From: VKMB-3413 sp041027365
Lineage (GTDB): Bacteria > Pseudomonadota > Alphaproteobacteria > Rhizobiales > Rhizobiaceae
Assembly: GCF_041027365.1 (NCBI RefSeq)
Contig: NZ_JBFTEH010000003.1
Location: 448,496-512,495 of the forward strand
DNA length: 64,000 nt
Direction of reading: 5' to 3'
The notes beneath the pieces are model-generated. The model saw only the letters and a program-made list of their open reading frames with translations, did no database searches and had not been told where the DNA came from. Shown one piece after another: positions 12,062-21,175 of this stretch; position 1 is the stretch's first letter, and each line of letters begins with the position of its first letter. The position numbers were made by a program, and so were the translations under genes.

Positions 12062-12555
12062 TCCGCTTCGCGCTGCGGTGCCGGCCGGACAGCCACCAGT
12101 TCGACGGCTGGTTCCGCTCCAACGAGGATTTCGAGAGCCAGGTGGTGCGCGAGCTCATCGCCTGCCCGGTCTGCGGATCCGTGAAGATCGGCAAGGCGCT
12201 GATGCGGCCGGCGGTATCGGGGACGAAGCGCGAGCGGCCGGACCTTGCGGCGGTTCCGGCTAACGCCGCGCCGGTCCCCGCCGGCAGCGCGGCGCCCGCC
12301 GCCTTCGCCAATGCCGAGCCGCCGCATCCCGAACTCGCCAAGGCCTTCGCCAGGCTGCAGGAACTGGCGCGCGAGGTCCGCGCCAAGGCCGACTATGTCG
12401 GGCCGAAATTCGCCGAGGAGGCGCGGCGCATCCATTACGGCGAGACCGAAGCGCGGCAGATCTACGGCGAGGCGTCGCCGCACGAGGTGAAGGATCTTCA
12501 CGAGGAGGGCATCACCGCCCTGCCGCTGCCACCGCTCCCCGAGGACAAGAACTGA
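12058..12555 (+). CDS. DUF1178 family protein
   Basis: A 165-residue alphaproteobacterial protein of unknown function. The N-terminus MIRFALRCRPDSHQFDGWFRSNEDFE with a CPVCGS zinc-ribbon-like motif at about 38-43 defines DUF1178. The family has a second conserved stretch late in the protein, here KFAEEARRIHYGETEARQIYGEA. The GTG start lies in a GTGA overlap with the nitrilase gene, so the two are translationally coupled. Confidence 0.88.
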   Translation: MIRFALRCRPDSHQFDGWFRSNEDFESQVVRELIACPVCGSVKIGKALMRPAVSGTKRERPDLAAVPANAAPVPAGSAAPAAFANAEPPHPELAKAFARLQELAREVRAKADYVGPKFAEEARRIHYGETEARQIYGEASPHEVKDLHEEGITALPLPPLPEDKN

Positions 12556-12648
12556 GCCTGCCGAGGGTTCGGCCGTCGGGTCGAAGATCTGGCCGGAGTC
12601 GCGGCGTCCGGCCGACCGGCTTTCCTTGCGAAGCCAGTCTCGCAGTCC

Positions 12649-12996
12649 TCAGCCGCGCGCCGTCCTGGCGAGCGTGACGCCCCTGTGGCGCGGGCGGCCG
12701 AGTTCGGCGTCCTCGAAGATGCCGTGCTCGGTCGCCTGCTGGTACAGAAGGTCGCCCTTGGCGCCGGCAAGGAGCCGCAGGTCCTTCAGCTCGCAGAGCA
12801 GCGTGATGCGGAAGGCCAGGACGCGCAGATGGACGCGGTTGTAGCAGAAGAAGGCGAGACGGGACCGCACGTCGGCGGGGATCTCGCGGATCAGGCTGCC
12901 GCGCGTGCGCTCGTCGGACCGCAGCAGGAGGGCCAGGACTTCGAGCGGGACGGGACATGTCGTCTCGTTGGGGATGCTGTCTCGAAGGGGCGCCAT
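12649..12996 (-). CDS. Conserved-looking hypothetical protein
   Basis: A 115-residue soluble protein I do not recognise. It is rich in Leu and Arg, with segments VPLEVLALLLRSDERTRGSL and RSRLAFFCYNRVHLRVLAF, probably all helical. The start at 12996 follows GGATCGAGGATC with good spacing. The codon bias fits the neighbours better than any antisense frame. It is a monocistronic gene downstream of, and on the same strand as, the PTS block. Confidence 0.55.
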   Translation of the reverse strand: MAPLRDSIPNETTCPVPLEVLALLLRSDERTRGSLIREIPADVRSRLAFFCYNRVHLRVLAFRITLLCELKDLRLLAGAKGDLLYQQATEHGIFEDAELGRPRHRGVTLARTARG

Positions 12997-13194
12997 GATG
13001 ATCCTCGATCCTCGGCCGTTGCGCGTCTCACTTTCTGGAACGATGTGCGGCAACCGGATCGCATGGACCGCATCACATGACCCTCGTCACCGCGGGAGGA
13101 CCATCGCAGGCGGGGCTTGCACGCAGCTTGATCACGGCGAGTTGATATTGTCGACGATCGAAGTCATGGCGCAGAACAACTTGTCGGCTGATGC

Positions 13195-13217
13195 AAGCTT
13201 CCCCTGACGGGAAGCTT
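13195..13217. terminator. Perfect 9-bp hairpin downstream of the HPr gene
   Basis: AAGCTTCCC and GGGAAGCTT form a perfect stem around CTGAC, 55 nt beyond the HPr stop. A TTTT run follows on the plus strand, so as a T-tailed terminator it is better oriented against plus-strand transcription. On the minus strand it would be a stem without a strong U-tract. Confidence 0.5.
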
Positions 13218-13271
13218 TTGCCGCAGGGAGGTGCCGTGGCTGGCGCAGGGGAAGGTGAGGTCGGCGTCCTG

Positions 13272-13568
13272 TCAGCCTTCCTCGCCGAAGCGGCTGGCCA
13301 CCAGCGCCTCGATCGCGTCGAGCACGGCCTCGGCATCGGGGCCGACGGCCGAAACCTCGATCGTCGAACCCTGGCTGGCCGCGAGCATCATCAGGCCCAT
13401 GATGGAGAGGCCGCCGACGCTCATCCCGTCCCTGCTGATCGTGACCTCGGCGTCGAAGGGCTCGACGGTCTGGACGAACCGTGCCGAGGCCCTCGCATGC
13501 AGTCCCCGCTTGTTGACGATCGTCAGCGTTCGCGGCCCCGCGACGCGGCCGCCACCGCCGCCCGACAT
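13272..13568 (-). CDS. ptsH: Phosphocarrier protein HPr (nitrogen-type PTS)
   Basis: A 98-residue HPr domain. The phosphorylated His24 is in NKRGLHARASARFVQ, and the Ser-kinase region is seen in VGGLSIMGLMMLAASQG. With the EIIA-Man-type protein and HprK upstream it forms the regulatory PTS of alphaproteobacteria, which senses metabolism rather than importing sugar. AGGGAGG precedes the ATG at 13568 by 11 nt. A longer start at 13631, overlapping the EIIA stop as TAATG, is also possible and would add 21 residues. Confidence 0.92.
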   Translation of the reverse strand: MSGGGGGRVAGPRTLTIVNKRGLHARASARFVQTVEPFDAEVTISRDGMSVGGLSIMGLMMLAASQGSTIEVSAVGPDAEAVLDAIEALVASRFGEEG

Positions 13569-13630
13569 ATCCAAATCCGCCTCCCTGGCGCCGGACGATC
13601 CCTGCTCGCGCAAGGGCCGCCGGCTCGACA

Positions 13631-14032
13631 TTATTTGCCGCTGAGCACGCGGCTCGCGACATTGATGTATTTGCGGCCCGCTTCCTGGGCGTCGACGAGA
13701 GCCTCGGCCAGAGGCTTCTCCTGGCGCACGCTGGCGAGCTTGATGAGCATCGGCAGGTTCACCCCGGCGAGCACGTCGACGCGCTTGCCGTCCATGACGG
13801 AAATCGCGAGGTTCGAAGGAGTTCCACCGAACATGTCGGTGAGGATGATCACGCCGGCGCCGCGGTCGGCGCGCGCCACGGCCTCGACGATGTCAACGCG
13901 CCGCTGTTCCATATCGTCCTCGGGGCCGATCGAGATCGTCTCGAAGGCATCCTGGGGGCCGACGACGTGCTCGACCGCATTGCGGAATTCGTCGGCGAGG
14001 CGGCCGTGGGTGACCAGCACCAGTCCAATCAT
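13631..14032 (-). CDS. PTS EIIA-Man-type component
   Basis: A 133-residue EIIA of the mannose family. The phosphoacceptor His9 is in MIGLVLVTHGRLADEF, and the fold's second motif is VIILTDMFGGTPSNLA. No EIIB or EIIC is present, as usual for the PTS-Ntr branch where this protein is regulatory. It lies between hprK and HPr; its stop overlaps or nearly abuts the HPr gene. The longer frame upstream to 14179 is unsupported. Confidence 0.92.
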   Translation of the reverse strand: MIGLVLVTHGRLADEFRNAVEHVVGPQDAFETISIGPEDDMEQRRVDIVEAVARADRGAGVIILTDMFGGTPSNLAISVMDGKRVDVLAGVNLPMLIKLASVRQEKPLAEALVDAQEAGRKYINVASRVLSGK

Positions 14033-14233
14033 ACAGAGACCGTTCGCTTCGTCTGGACGAACATCGTGACTTCTCCCCGGCTCACTGCCGAATTTCTGGG
14101 GTCCGCAACCCCGCGGCCGCCGGACAGGACCACTCGGCCCTTCGGGCGCGCATCTTGTCATCCCCGCATTGATGCGCAAGTGAAATGATGGCCGGGAAGC
14201 CTTGCGTCATTCTGAACGCACCGCAAAGCGGCG

Positions 14234-14686
14234 TCACCCCGGCGGCTGCAGGGCCAGCGCCAGCGATACCAGCACGTCGGCGCCGAAGGCGGCATCGCGC
14301 ATCGGCAGCCGGACGAGCCGGATCGGCACGCCGGCGAGAATCGCCTCCCGCTCGTCCGGATAGCGCTCGATCGCCTCCGGCGGACAGAGATCCGCGACGA
14401 GTGTCAGCGGCGCCGAGTCGATCGCCGGCTCGGTCAGGATCCCGACGCCGGAGATTTCGATCAGCCCCTTCAGCTGCGGCGGCGCCGACAGAATGACGGC
14501 CGCGCCCTCGCGCCGGACGAGGACGCGGTCGTCGGCGACGAGACGAGGCTCCAGTCCCAGCGCCGCGCCCCGGCGAAGCGCCGACAGGCAGAGGGCCGAT
14601 TTGCCGCAGCGCGCAGGCCCACGAACCAGGACGGCCGATCCCCGTAGAGCGATGGCCGAGCCGTGGATGTTCTCCGTCCCGCTCAT
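14234..14686 (-). CDS. hprK: HPr kinase/phosphorylase, short alphaproteobacterial form
   Basis: A 150-residue protein equal to the C-terminal catalytic domain of HprK. Walker A is GPARCGKS at 23-30 and the HprK signature region is LKGLIEISGVGIL. The N-terminal domain of Gram-positive HprK is absent, as in other alphaproteobacteria. It phosphorylates a Ser of HPr and may also act with ChvG. ATG overlaps the chvG TGA as ATGA, so it is coupled to the sensor kinase gene. Confidence 0.9.
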   Translation of the reverse strand: MSGTENIHGSAIALRGSAVLVRGPARCGKSALCLSALRRGAALGLEPRLVADDRVLVRREGAAVILSAPPQLKGLIEISGVGILTEPAIDSAPLTLVADLCPPEAIERYPDEREAILAGVPIRLVRLPMRDAAFGADVLVSLALALQPPG

Positions 14687-16500
14687 TCCGCCGGCAGGGA
14701 GACGATGAAGCGGGCGCCAGCGACGCCGTTCGGCGCGGTCTCGTCGAGGATGTTCTCGGCCCTGAGCGTGCCGCCATGCGCCTCGACGATCTGGCGCGAG
14801 ATCGACAGGCCCAGCCCGGAGTTCTGGCCGAAGGCTTCGCCGGCCGGACGGTCGGTATAGAAGCGCTCGAAGATCCGGTCGATGATCTCCGCCTGGATCC
14901 CCGGGCCGTTGTCCTCGATGGTGACGACGACGCGCTGGCCGCGCCGGCGCAGGGCGACGTCGATCCGGCCGTTCTCGGCCGGCACGAAGGAGCGGGCGTT
15001 CTCGATCAGGTTGGTGAAGACCTGGCTGAGCCGCAGGTCGTGGCCCGAGATCTGGTAGCCGGCCTTCTGCGCGGCCGGCAGGGCCTGCTTCTCGAACTTG
15101 ATCGTCAGCGAGCGGCCCTCGCGCGTATGGCCGCGCGCGCCGTCCACCACCGACTGGAGCAGCGCCGCCAGATCGACCTTCGCCGCGACCTGCCGTGCGA
15201 GCTCGGCGTCGAGTCGGGAAGCGTCGGAGATGTCGGTGATCAGCCGGTCGAGCCGCCGGACATCGTGCTGGATGATCTCCAGCAGCCGGTTCTTCGAGGT
15301 CTCGTTGCGCGCCAGCGGCAGCGTCTCGACCGCGCTCCTCAGCGAAGTCAGCGGGTTCTTCAGCTCGTGGCTGACATCGGCGGCGAAGGATTCGATCGCG
15401 TCCATGCGGGCATAGAGGGAATTGGTCATGTCGCGCAGCGCCGTCGCCAGATTGCCGATCTCGTCGGTGCGCCCGCCGAAGTCGGGGATCGCCGCGCGGT
15501 CGTTGACGCTCCGCCGCACCCGGATCGCCGCGGCCGAAAGCCGCCGCAGCGGCGTCGCGATGGTCGAGGCGAGCAGGGTCGACAGGACGATGACGACCAG
15601 CGCCGCGACCCCGAAGACCCGCACGATGGCGGTGCGCTCGGCCTGGACGATCTTGTCGATGTCGCCGCCCTGCGTCGACAGGAGGAGCACGCCGAGCACG
15701 GCGCGGAAGCGCTGGATCGGCACGGCCACCGAGACGATCAGCTCGCCGTTCTCGGTCGCCCGCACGACGGTCGCCGGCCCGCCGGTGAGAGCGCTCATCA
15801 CTTCGGGATAGCTCGTTCCCGAACCGCCGGGGGTCTCGCGGTAGATCGGCAGGTTGTCACTGCGAAACAGCCGCTGGAACCACTCCTTCACGCGCTGCCA
15901 CAGCCCGGGGTGCTGGTCCTCCACCGGCGGCAGGTCGTAGCGCAGGATCTGGCCGCGCGAGTAGAGGTGCCGGGTGTCGAGGATCAGGTTGGCGTCGCGG
16001 TCGTAGAGCCGGGCCCGCGTGCGCGTCGGCGAGATCAGCCGGCGCAGCAGCGGCGCGACGCGCTCGGGATTGATCGGGAAGTCCAGGCTGTCGGTCGATT
16101 CGGCGCTCGGCGCCAGCGTGTCGCCGGCCTGCAGCTCCAGCAGCCGCTCCGGGTCGAGGGTGATCGAATTGGTCTCGACGGTGGCCGAGGAGGCGATCGC
16201 GGCGGCGATGATCTCGCCCTGCGTCAGGAGGCTTTCGACGCGCGCGTCGATCAGGCCGGCCCGGAACTGGTTGAGATAGAGGATGCCCGAGACGAGGACG
16301 ATCAGCGCGACGAGGTTGAGGAAGACGATCCGCCGCGTCAGCGAGGAGAAGATCGAGTGCCCGAGCAGCCAGCGGATGCGGTAGAGCGTGCGCCGGATGA
16401 AGGGCAGCCGCCGCAGCCGCTTGCGCAGGAACGCCTCGCGCTGCCGGCTCCTGGCGCCGGCCTGTTCGCCCTGTTCGTTCTCTTCCGCGACGGAGACCAT
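14683..16500 (-). CDS. chvG: Sensor histidine kinase ChvG
   Basis: A 605-residue ChvG/ExoS-type kinase. Two transmembrane segments flank a periplasmic sensor domain of about 215 residues (first helix IVFLNLVALIVLVSGILYL, second VFGVAALVVIVLSTLLAS). A HAMP region follows. The H-box FAADVSHELKNPLTSL has His378. The ATPase has the N-box NLIENARSF, then DNGPGI and GLGLSIS. ChvG senses acidity and envelope stress and phosphorylates ChvI. It lies 144 nt downstream of chvI and is coupled to hprK. Confidence 0.95.
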   Translation of the reverse strand: MVSVAEENEQGEQAGARSRQREAFLRKRLRRLPFIRRTLYRIRWLLGHSIFSSLTRRIVFLNLVALIVLVSGILYLNQFRAGLIDARVESLLTQGEIIAAAIASSATVETNSITLDPERLLELQAGDTLAPSAESTDSLDFPINPERVAPLLRRLISPTRTRARLYDRDANLILDTRHLYSRGQILRYDLPPVEDQHPGLWQRVKEWFQRLFRSDNLPIYRETPGGSGTSYPEVMSALTGGPATVVRATENGELIVSVAVPIQRFRAVLGVLLLSTQGGDIDKIVQAERTAIVRVFGVAALVVIVLSTLLASTIATPLRRLSAAAIRVRRSVNDRAAIPDFGGRTDEIGNLATALRDMTNSLYARMDAIESFAADVSHELKNPLTSLRSAVETLPLARNETSKNRLLEIIQHDVRRLDRLITDISDASRLDAELARQVAAKVDLAALLQSVVDGARGHTREGRSLTIKFEKQALPAAQKAGYQISGHDLRLSQVFTNLIENARSFVPAENGRIDVALRRRGQRVVVTIEDNGPGIQAEIIDRIFERFYTDRPAGEAFGQNSGLGLSISRQIVEAHGGTLRAENILDETAPNGVAGARFIVSLPAE

Positions 16501-16644
16501 GGAAACTTCAAGGATCGGTATGCTGGCGACGCGCGCCTGCGGCGCGGGCTCGAAAGCCGGGATATAGCACGCTGCGGCGCAATCGCGCGATCCGCGACGG
16601 CGGGGAGGGCTCGCCCCTTCAGCGCTGGATCGAACGCTTCGGCC

Positions 16645-17352
16645 CTACATCTCGCGGAAGCGGTAGCCGACGCCGTAGAGCGTCTCGATCATGTCGAACT
16701 CGTCGTCGATCGCCTTGAACTTCTTGCGCAGCCGCTTGATGTGGCTGTCGATGGTGCGGTCGTCGACATAGACCTGCTCGTCATAGGCGGCGTCCATCAG
16801 CGCGTCGCGGCTCTTCACCACGCCCGGCCGCAGCGCCAAGGCGTGCAGGATCAGGAACTCGGTGACGGTCAGCGTCACCGGCTTGCCCTTCCAGGTGCAG
16901 GTATGGCGCTCCTGGTCCATGACCAGCTGCCCGCGCTCCAGCGAGGATTCCGGCGAGGGCGCGGCGCCGGGCTTGCCGGCGGCCTCGCGCGGGGCGCCGC
17001 GGCGCAGGATCGCGCGGACCCGCTCGACCAGCAGGCGCTGCGAGAACGGCTTCTTGATGTAGTCGTCCGCGCCCATCTTCAGGCCGAAGAGCTCGTCGAT
17101 CTCCTCGTCCTTGGAGGTCAGGAAGATCACCGGCAGGTCGGACTTCTGGCGCAGGCGGCGCAGCAGCTCCATGCCGTCCATGCGCGGCATCTTGATATCG
17201 AAGATCGCCAGATGCGGCGGGCTGGACTGCAGGCCCTCCAGCGCCGAGGCGCCGTCGGTGTAGGTCTCGACCCGGTAGCCCTCATTCTCCAGCGCGATGG
17301 ACACGGATGTGAGAATGTTCCTGTCGTCGTCGACAAGGGCGATTGTCGGCAT
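16645..17352 (-). CDS. chvI: Response regulator ChvI (OmpR family)
   Basis: A 235-residue regulator. The receiver domain has acidic pocket DDD at 8-10, phosphoacceptor Asp52 (IFDIKMPRMDG) and Lys of YIKKPFS. The C-terminal winged helix ends with DDRTIDSHIKRLRKKFK and YGVGYRF. It acts with ChvG to control envelope, motility, polysaccharide and host-interaction genes. In many relatives pckA is adjacent; here an allantoin gene is instead, so the upstream side has been rearranged. Confidence 0.96.
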   Translation of the reverse strand: MPTIALVDDDRNILTSVSIALENEGYRVETYTDGASALEGLQSSPPHLAIFDIKMPRMDGMELLRRLRQKSDLPVIFLTSKDEEIDELFGLKMGADDYIKKPFSQRLLVERVRAILRRGAPREAAGKPGAAPSPESSLERGQLVMDQERHTCTWKGKPVTLTVTEFLILHALALRPGVVKSRDALMDAAYDEQVYVDDRTIDSHIKRLRKKFKAIDDEFDMIETLYGVGYRFREM

Positions 17353-17673
17353 TGCGGTCGTCTCCAGTTTTCACCCTCCCGATGCGGCGTCCGCCGGGCG
17401 AGGGGCCGACGCTGTCGTCGGAGCCGCAGAGGCGCGAAGAGGGCAGGCGGTCGAGAAAGCGCCGCATCCGGGATCGGGGACTCGGCGATCGAACAGCCCG
17501 GCTGCGGCCTCTTTCGCGGCATCAATCTGCGCTAATTGTGGCGGAAAGGGAATCTTGCCAAGGCGTAATGTTCTTCGGGCCTTCCGGAGGGCCAACGCGC
17601 ACGGTACTTGGGAGCGGCCTTCACCGGCCTCGATCGCCGATGGAGGCGCGGCCGCCCGGCGGCGGACGAAGCG
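17353..17673. other. Intergenic region upstream of chvI
   Basis: About 320 bases without a gene. It must hold the chvI promoter and the end of the allA transcript, both on the minus strand. GGCCTTCCGGAGGGCC near 17578 could form a small hairpin. I see no confident promoter hexamers. Confidence 0.4.
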
Positions 17674-18177
17674 TCAGTCCCGGCCTTCGAGGCGTGAAAT
17701 CCTGAACGACTGACGATAGGGCACCTCCTCGAGATTGCTGCCGGGGCCCTCGCGATCGACGATCAGGAAGTCGCTGGTCCCGTCCAGCGACAGGAGCGGA
17801 TGGTGCCAGACGCCGGGCGCGTAGTTCACCCCCTGGTCGCCCTGCGCCAGAAAGGCGAGGGGATCTCCCGGGCGCCCGGCCGCGTCCTTCGCCACCACGA
17901 CCAGCCAGGGCCGGCCCGACAGGGGATAGAAGGCCTGGCTGCCGAGGGGATGGCGCTCCATCATCGCGATCTCGATCGGCAGCGCGAAGGGCTGGCCGCG
18001 AAAGATCGAGATCAGCGGCCGGCCGCCGCCGGCCGCGACGTCGACCCCGGCCAAACCATGGTACCGGATCGTCGAGCCGTTGTTGATCAGCCGCTCCTCG
18101 GCACCGGCCGTCTCGATGACCTCGCCGAAGGGCGCGAAAGCGGCCGCCGTCAATGGTTGCGGAACGATTTCGGTCAT
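17674..18177 (-). CDS. allA: Ureidoglycolate lyase
   Basis: A 167-residue AllA that cleaves ureidoglycolate to glyoxylate and urea, the last step of the allantoate route. Family motifs: FAPFGEVIE, INNGSTIRYH, MERHPLGSQAFYPLSGRPWLV and VNYAPGVWHHPLL. The chosen start MTEIVPQPL matches the length of known AllA; an ATG at 18195 is an alternative. It acts after allantoicase, encoded at 18602-19621 on the same strand. Confidence 0.93.
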   Translation of the reverse strand: MTEIVPQPLTAAAFAPFGEVIETAGAEERLINNGSTIRYHGLAGVDVAAGGGRPLISIFRGQPFALPIEIAMMERHPLGSQAFYPLSGRPWLVVVAKDAAGRPGDPLAFLAQGDQGVNYAPGVWHHPLLSLDGTSDFLIVDREGPGSNLEEVPYRQSFRISRLEGRD

Positions 18178-18330
18178 CGACGCGCTGGTCCTCATGGTCC
18201 GACCGCAGCGCAAACAGCACTGTTCACGGGAACCGGTTGCCGGCAAACGGACTTCGTGGAACGGTAGGAGCCCCTGGCTCCGCTGCCTTCCGATTTCCTC
18301 CGACCCCTGCCGTCATCCGAGACTTCCGTC

Positions 18331-18501
18331 ATGATCAAGCTCATCATCTTCTTCGTCATCGTCGCGATCATCGCGGGCCTGTTCGGCTTCACCGGCATTG
18401 CCGCCGGCGCGGCAGCAATCGCGAAGATCCTGTTCTTCATCCTGCTCGGGCTGATCGTCCTGTTCATCATTCTGATCGCTCTCGGCATCAGCCTGTTTTG
18501 A
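18331..18501 (+). CDS. DUF1328 small membrane protein
   Basis: A 56-residue hydrophobic protein of the DUF1328 (YtjA) family: two transmembrane helices, with GLFGFTGIAAGAAAIAKILF between and into the second. The DUF1328 signature AGLFGFxGIAxGAA-IAKILF is plain. It is encoded on the plus strand, within the otherwise minus-strand allantoin block, so it interrupts that block. Function is unknown; expression is often stress-linked in relatives. Confidence 0.9.
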   Translation: MIKLIIFFVIVAIIAGLFGFTGIAAGAAAIAKILFFILLGLIVLFIILIALGISLF

Positions 18502-18601
18502 CGGGCGCGGCCGGGGCGAGGGCAGCCGCTCTTCAACCGGCCGACGGAAGGATCTGGCAGAGCCCGCGCGCTCGGCGCGCCCGGGCCGTCGCCGGACGGC
18601 C

Positions 18602-19621
18602 TTACGCCTTGGTCCCGTAGAGCCTGAGGCGCGAGACGCCGCCGTCGGGGAAGATGTCGAGCCGGACATGCGTGACCGGCCCGAGCGCCTCCACGCTCCC
18701 GATCTCCTTCACCGCGTCGGCCTCGAGCTTGGTCTCCGGCACCAGCAGCGGCCAGTCGGCGCTGCCGGCCCCGATCGCCTCGGACGAAACCTCGCCCTCG
18801 ACCTGCGCGGCGCGCAGCGTGAAGCGGTCGGGGTAGTTGCCCTTGAAGTGATGCGTGTCGATCAGGACCTTGGAGATGGTCCCGGCCGTTCCGAGCTTCA
18901 GGACACACCAGTCGTTGCCGGGCTTGCGGCGGCGCGCCGTCTCCCAGCCGTCGGACATGACCGGGGCCCGGCCGGGCGCCAGCATGTTGGCGGGATGGCC
19001 GTAATGGGCGTCGTTCCAGGCGACCGCCGTGCCGCCGTTCTCGATCGCGGCGAGATCGACCACCTCGCCCGCGCCGACCGTCGTCCAGTCCTTGGCGATG
19101 GTGCCGTAGACCCTGAGGCGCGCGACGCCGCCGTCGGGATAGATGTTCAGCCGCAACCAGCGGACCGGCGGGCCGGCTTCGAGGTTGAACAGGTTGTGGC
19201 TGTTGCCCTTCAGCGCCCAGCGCGGAACGATCTCCCGCCAGTCCGCCGCGCCGGGTTCGTCCACCGTGTCCGCCGCCTCGACCGAGGCCTCGGGCGGGAA
19301 ATTGCCGGTGAAGAAGGCGGTGTCGATGTCGATCGCGGCGATCGTGCCGCGCTGGCCGAGCCGGACCACCGCGTGGTCGTGCCCGGCCGTGCGCTTGCGG
19401 CGCGACTCCCAGCCGTCCATCCACTTGCCGTGGTCGTCGAAGCGGTCGGGATAGAAGACCGGCGCCTCGGGCGCGATCATCCGGCTCTTGTCGGCGAAGA
19501 AGTCGTCGGTGGCGTAGGTGACTTCGGTGCCGAGCCTGGGATGGGCGAGGTCGACGAAGCGCTTCAGGAGGTCGGTCTCCTGGGGCAGCGGGGCGGCAGT
19601 GACGAAGCGCTCGGAACTCAT
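18602..19621 (-). CDS. alc: Allantoicase
   Basis: A 339-residue allantoicase that hydrolyses allantoate to ureidoglycolate and urea. It has the two repeated jelly-roll domains of the family. The first carries DDFFADKSRMIAPEAPVFYP and WMDGWESRRKR; the second has DGWETARRRKPGNDWCVLKLG and IDTHHFKGNYPD. Both repeats end with FPDGGVSRLRLYG-like segments. ATG overlaps the TGA of the allantoinase fusion gene (ATGA), so order of translation follows pathway order. Confidence 0.95.
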   Translation of the reverse strand: MSSERFVTAAPLPQETDLLKRFVDLAHPRLGTEVTYATDDFFADKSRMIAPEAPVFYPDRFDDHGKWMDGWESRRKRTAGHDHAVVRLGQRGTIAAIDIDTAFFTGNFPPEASVEAADTVDEPGAADWREIVPRWALKGNSHNLFNLEAGPPVRWLRLNIYPDGGVARLRVYGTIAKDWTTVGAGEVVDLAAIENGGTAVAWNDAHYGHPANMLAPGRAPVMSDGWETARRRKPGNDWCVLKLGTAGTISKVLIDTHHFKGNYPDRFTLRAAQVEGEVSSEAIGAGSADWPLLVPETKLEADAVKEIGSVEALGPVTHVRLDIFPDGGVSRLRLYGTKA

Positions 19622-21063
19622 GCGGCGTCCTTGAAGATCTGGTCGATGCGGATGCGCGCGATCTTTTCCACCTCGCGGCAGGCGGTCTGAAACTCGGTGT
19701 CGCGGTCGTTCTCGATCCGCGTCTCGAAGGCGCGGAGGATGTCGTCCTTGGTCAGGCCCTTCACCGCGACGATGAACGGAAAGCCGAAGCGCTCGACATA
19801 GCGGGTGTTGAGGTCGGTGAAGCGGGCGAGCTCGTCTTCGCTAAGGGCGTCGAGCCCGGCGCCCGCCTGCTCGGCCTTGGAGCGCTCGGTCAGTTCGCCG
19901 GCGAGCGCCAGGCGGCCGGCAAGATCGGGATGCGCCTTCAGGACCTGCAGCCGCTCCGCCTCGCTGGCTTCGCGGAAGCTCTGGGCGAGGAGCCCGGCAA
20001 GGCCCGCCGGTCGGTCGTGCGCGGCTTGCAGCCCGCCTGCGACGGCCCGCTCGGCGATGAAGGGCGAATGCTCGAAGACGCCGCCGAAGGTCTCGACGAA
20101 GGCGGTCTGCGTCATCCGGCTGGGCCTCAGGCCCGGACGGTAGGGGAAGCGCTCGCGCCAGTGCCTGGCGATGTCGATGCGGCGCGCCACCCAGACGTCG
20201 GGCTTCGCCTGGACGTAGTCGAGGAAACGGGCGAGCGCCGCGGCGCGGCCCGGACGGCCGACGAGGCGGCAGTGCAGGCCGATGTTCAGCAGTTTCGGGC
20301 TGCCCGCCGCGCCCTCGGCATAGAGCGTCTCGAAGGCGTCGGTGAGATAGGCGAAGAACTGGTCGCCGGAGTTGAAGCCCTGCGGCGTCGCGAACCGCAT
20401 GTCGTTGGTATCGAGCGTGTAGGGAATGATGAGATGCGGCCCGTTCGGGCCCTCCACCCAGTAGGGCAGATCGTCGGCATAGCTGTCGGAGGAATAGGCG
20501 AAGCCGCCTTCCTCCATGACGAGCCGCAGCGTGTTCTCCGACGGCTTGCCCTGGTAGATGCCGAGCGGGCGCGAGCCGGTGACGGCGGTGTGGATGCGCA
20601 CGGCCTCGGCGATGTGCCGGCGCTCCTCCTCCTCGGAAAAGTCCTTGTATTCCAGCCATCTCAAGCCGTGGCTGGCGATCTCCCAGTCGGCCTCCAGCAT
20701 CGCCTCGACCGCCTCGGGATTGCGCTGCAGTGCCAGCGCGACGCCGTAGACGGTGACCGGCATGTTGCGCTCGGTGAACATGCGCCACAGCCGCCAGAAG
20801 CCCGCCCGGGCGCCGTATTCGTAGAGCGACTCCATGTTGCGGTTGCGCTGCCCCGGCCAGGGCTGCGCCCCGACGATTTCGGACAGCAGCGATTCGGACG
20901 CGGGGTCGCCGTCGAGGATCGAGCTCTCGCCGCCCTCCTCGTAGTTGACGACGAACTGCACGCAGATCTTCGCCGGCCCGTCGCCGCCGGGGTTCGGCCA
21001 TTGCGGATCCGGCGGGTTGCGGCCGTAGCCGTTGAGGTCGCGGGGATAGCGGGAAGAGGTCAT
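19618..21063 (-). CDS. puuE: Fused allantoinase (PuuE) and OHCU decarboxylase (UraD)
   Basis: A 481-residue fusion of two ureide enzymes. Residues 1 to about 305 are a polysaccharide-deacetylase-fold, cofactor-independent allantoinase (PuuE): VNYEEGGESSILDGD, EIASHGLRWLEYKDFSEEEE and IGLHCRLVGRPGR. Residues about 317-481 are OHCU decarboxylase: FGGVFEHSPFIAERA, the catalytic segment LKAHPDLAGRL and FGFPFIVAVKG. It makes S-allantoin from the urate product and opens its ring. It is first in the alc operon. The start has no strong ribosome binding site. Confidence 0.95.
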   Translation of the reverse strand: MTSSRYPRDLNGYGRNPPDPQWPNPGGDGPAKICVQFVVNYEEGGESSILDGDPASESLLSEIVGAQPWPGQRNRNMESLYEYGARAGFWRLWRMFTERNMPVTVYGVALALQRNPEAVEAMLEADWEIASHGLRWLEYKDFSEEEERRHIAEAVRIHTAVTGSRPLGIYQGKPSENTLRLVMEEGGFAYSSDSYADDLPYWVEGPNGPHLIIPYTLDTNDMRFATPQGFNSGDQFFAYLTDAFETLYAEGAAGSPKLLNIGLHCRLVGRPGRAAALARFLDYVQAKPDVWVARRIDIARHWRERFPYRPGLRPSRMTQTAFVETFGGVFEHSPFIAERAVAGGLQAAHDRPAGLAGLLAQSFREASEAERLQVLKAHPDLAGRLALAGELTERSKAEQAGAGLDALSEDELARFTDLNTRYVERFGFPFIVAVKGLTKDDILRAFETRIENDRDTEFQTACREVEKIARIRIDQIFKDAA

Positions 21064-21175
21064 CGGCAGCGGTCTTCGCGATTGGCGGTCAGGATGAAGG
21101 CGTAGCTGTCGGCGCGCCGGCGATCAATCGCCAGGAAGAGCGGCGCCGGACGAATTCTCGGTATGGCGTCTGGCC

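Noticed and set aside
14776..17535. Long plus-strand frame of 919 codons over chvG and chvI
   Set aside because: Antisense to two clear two-component genes; composition typical of a high-GC shadow.
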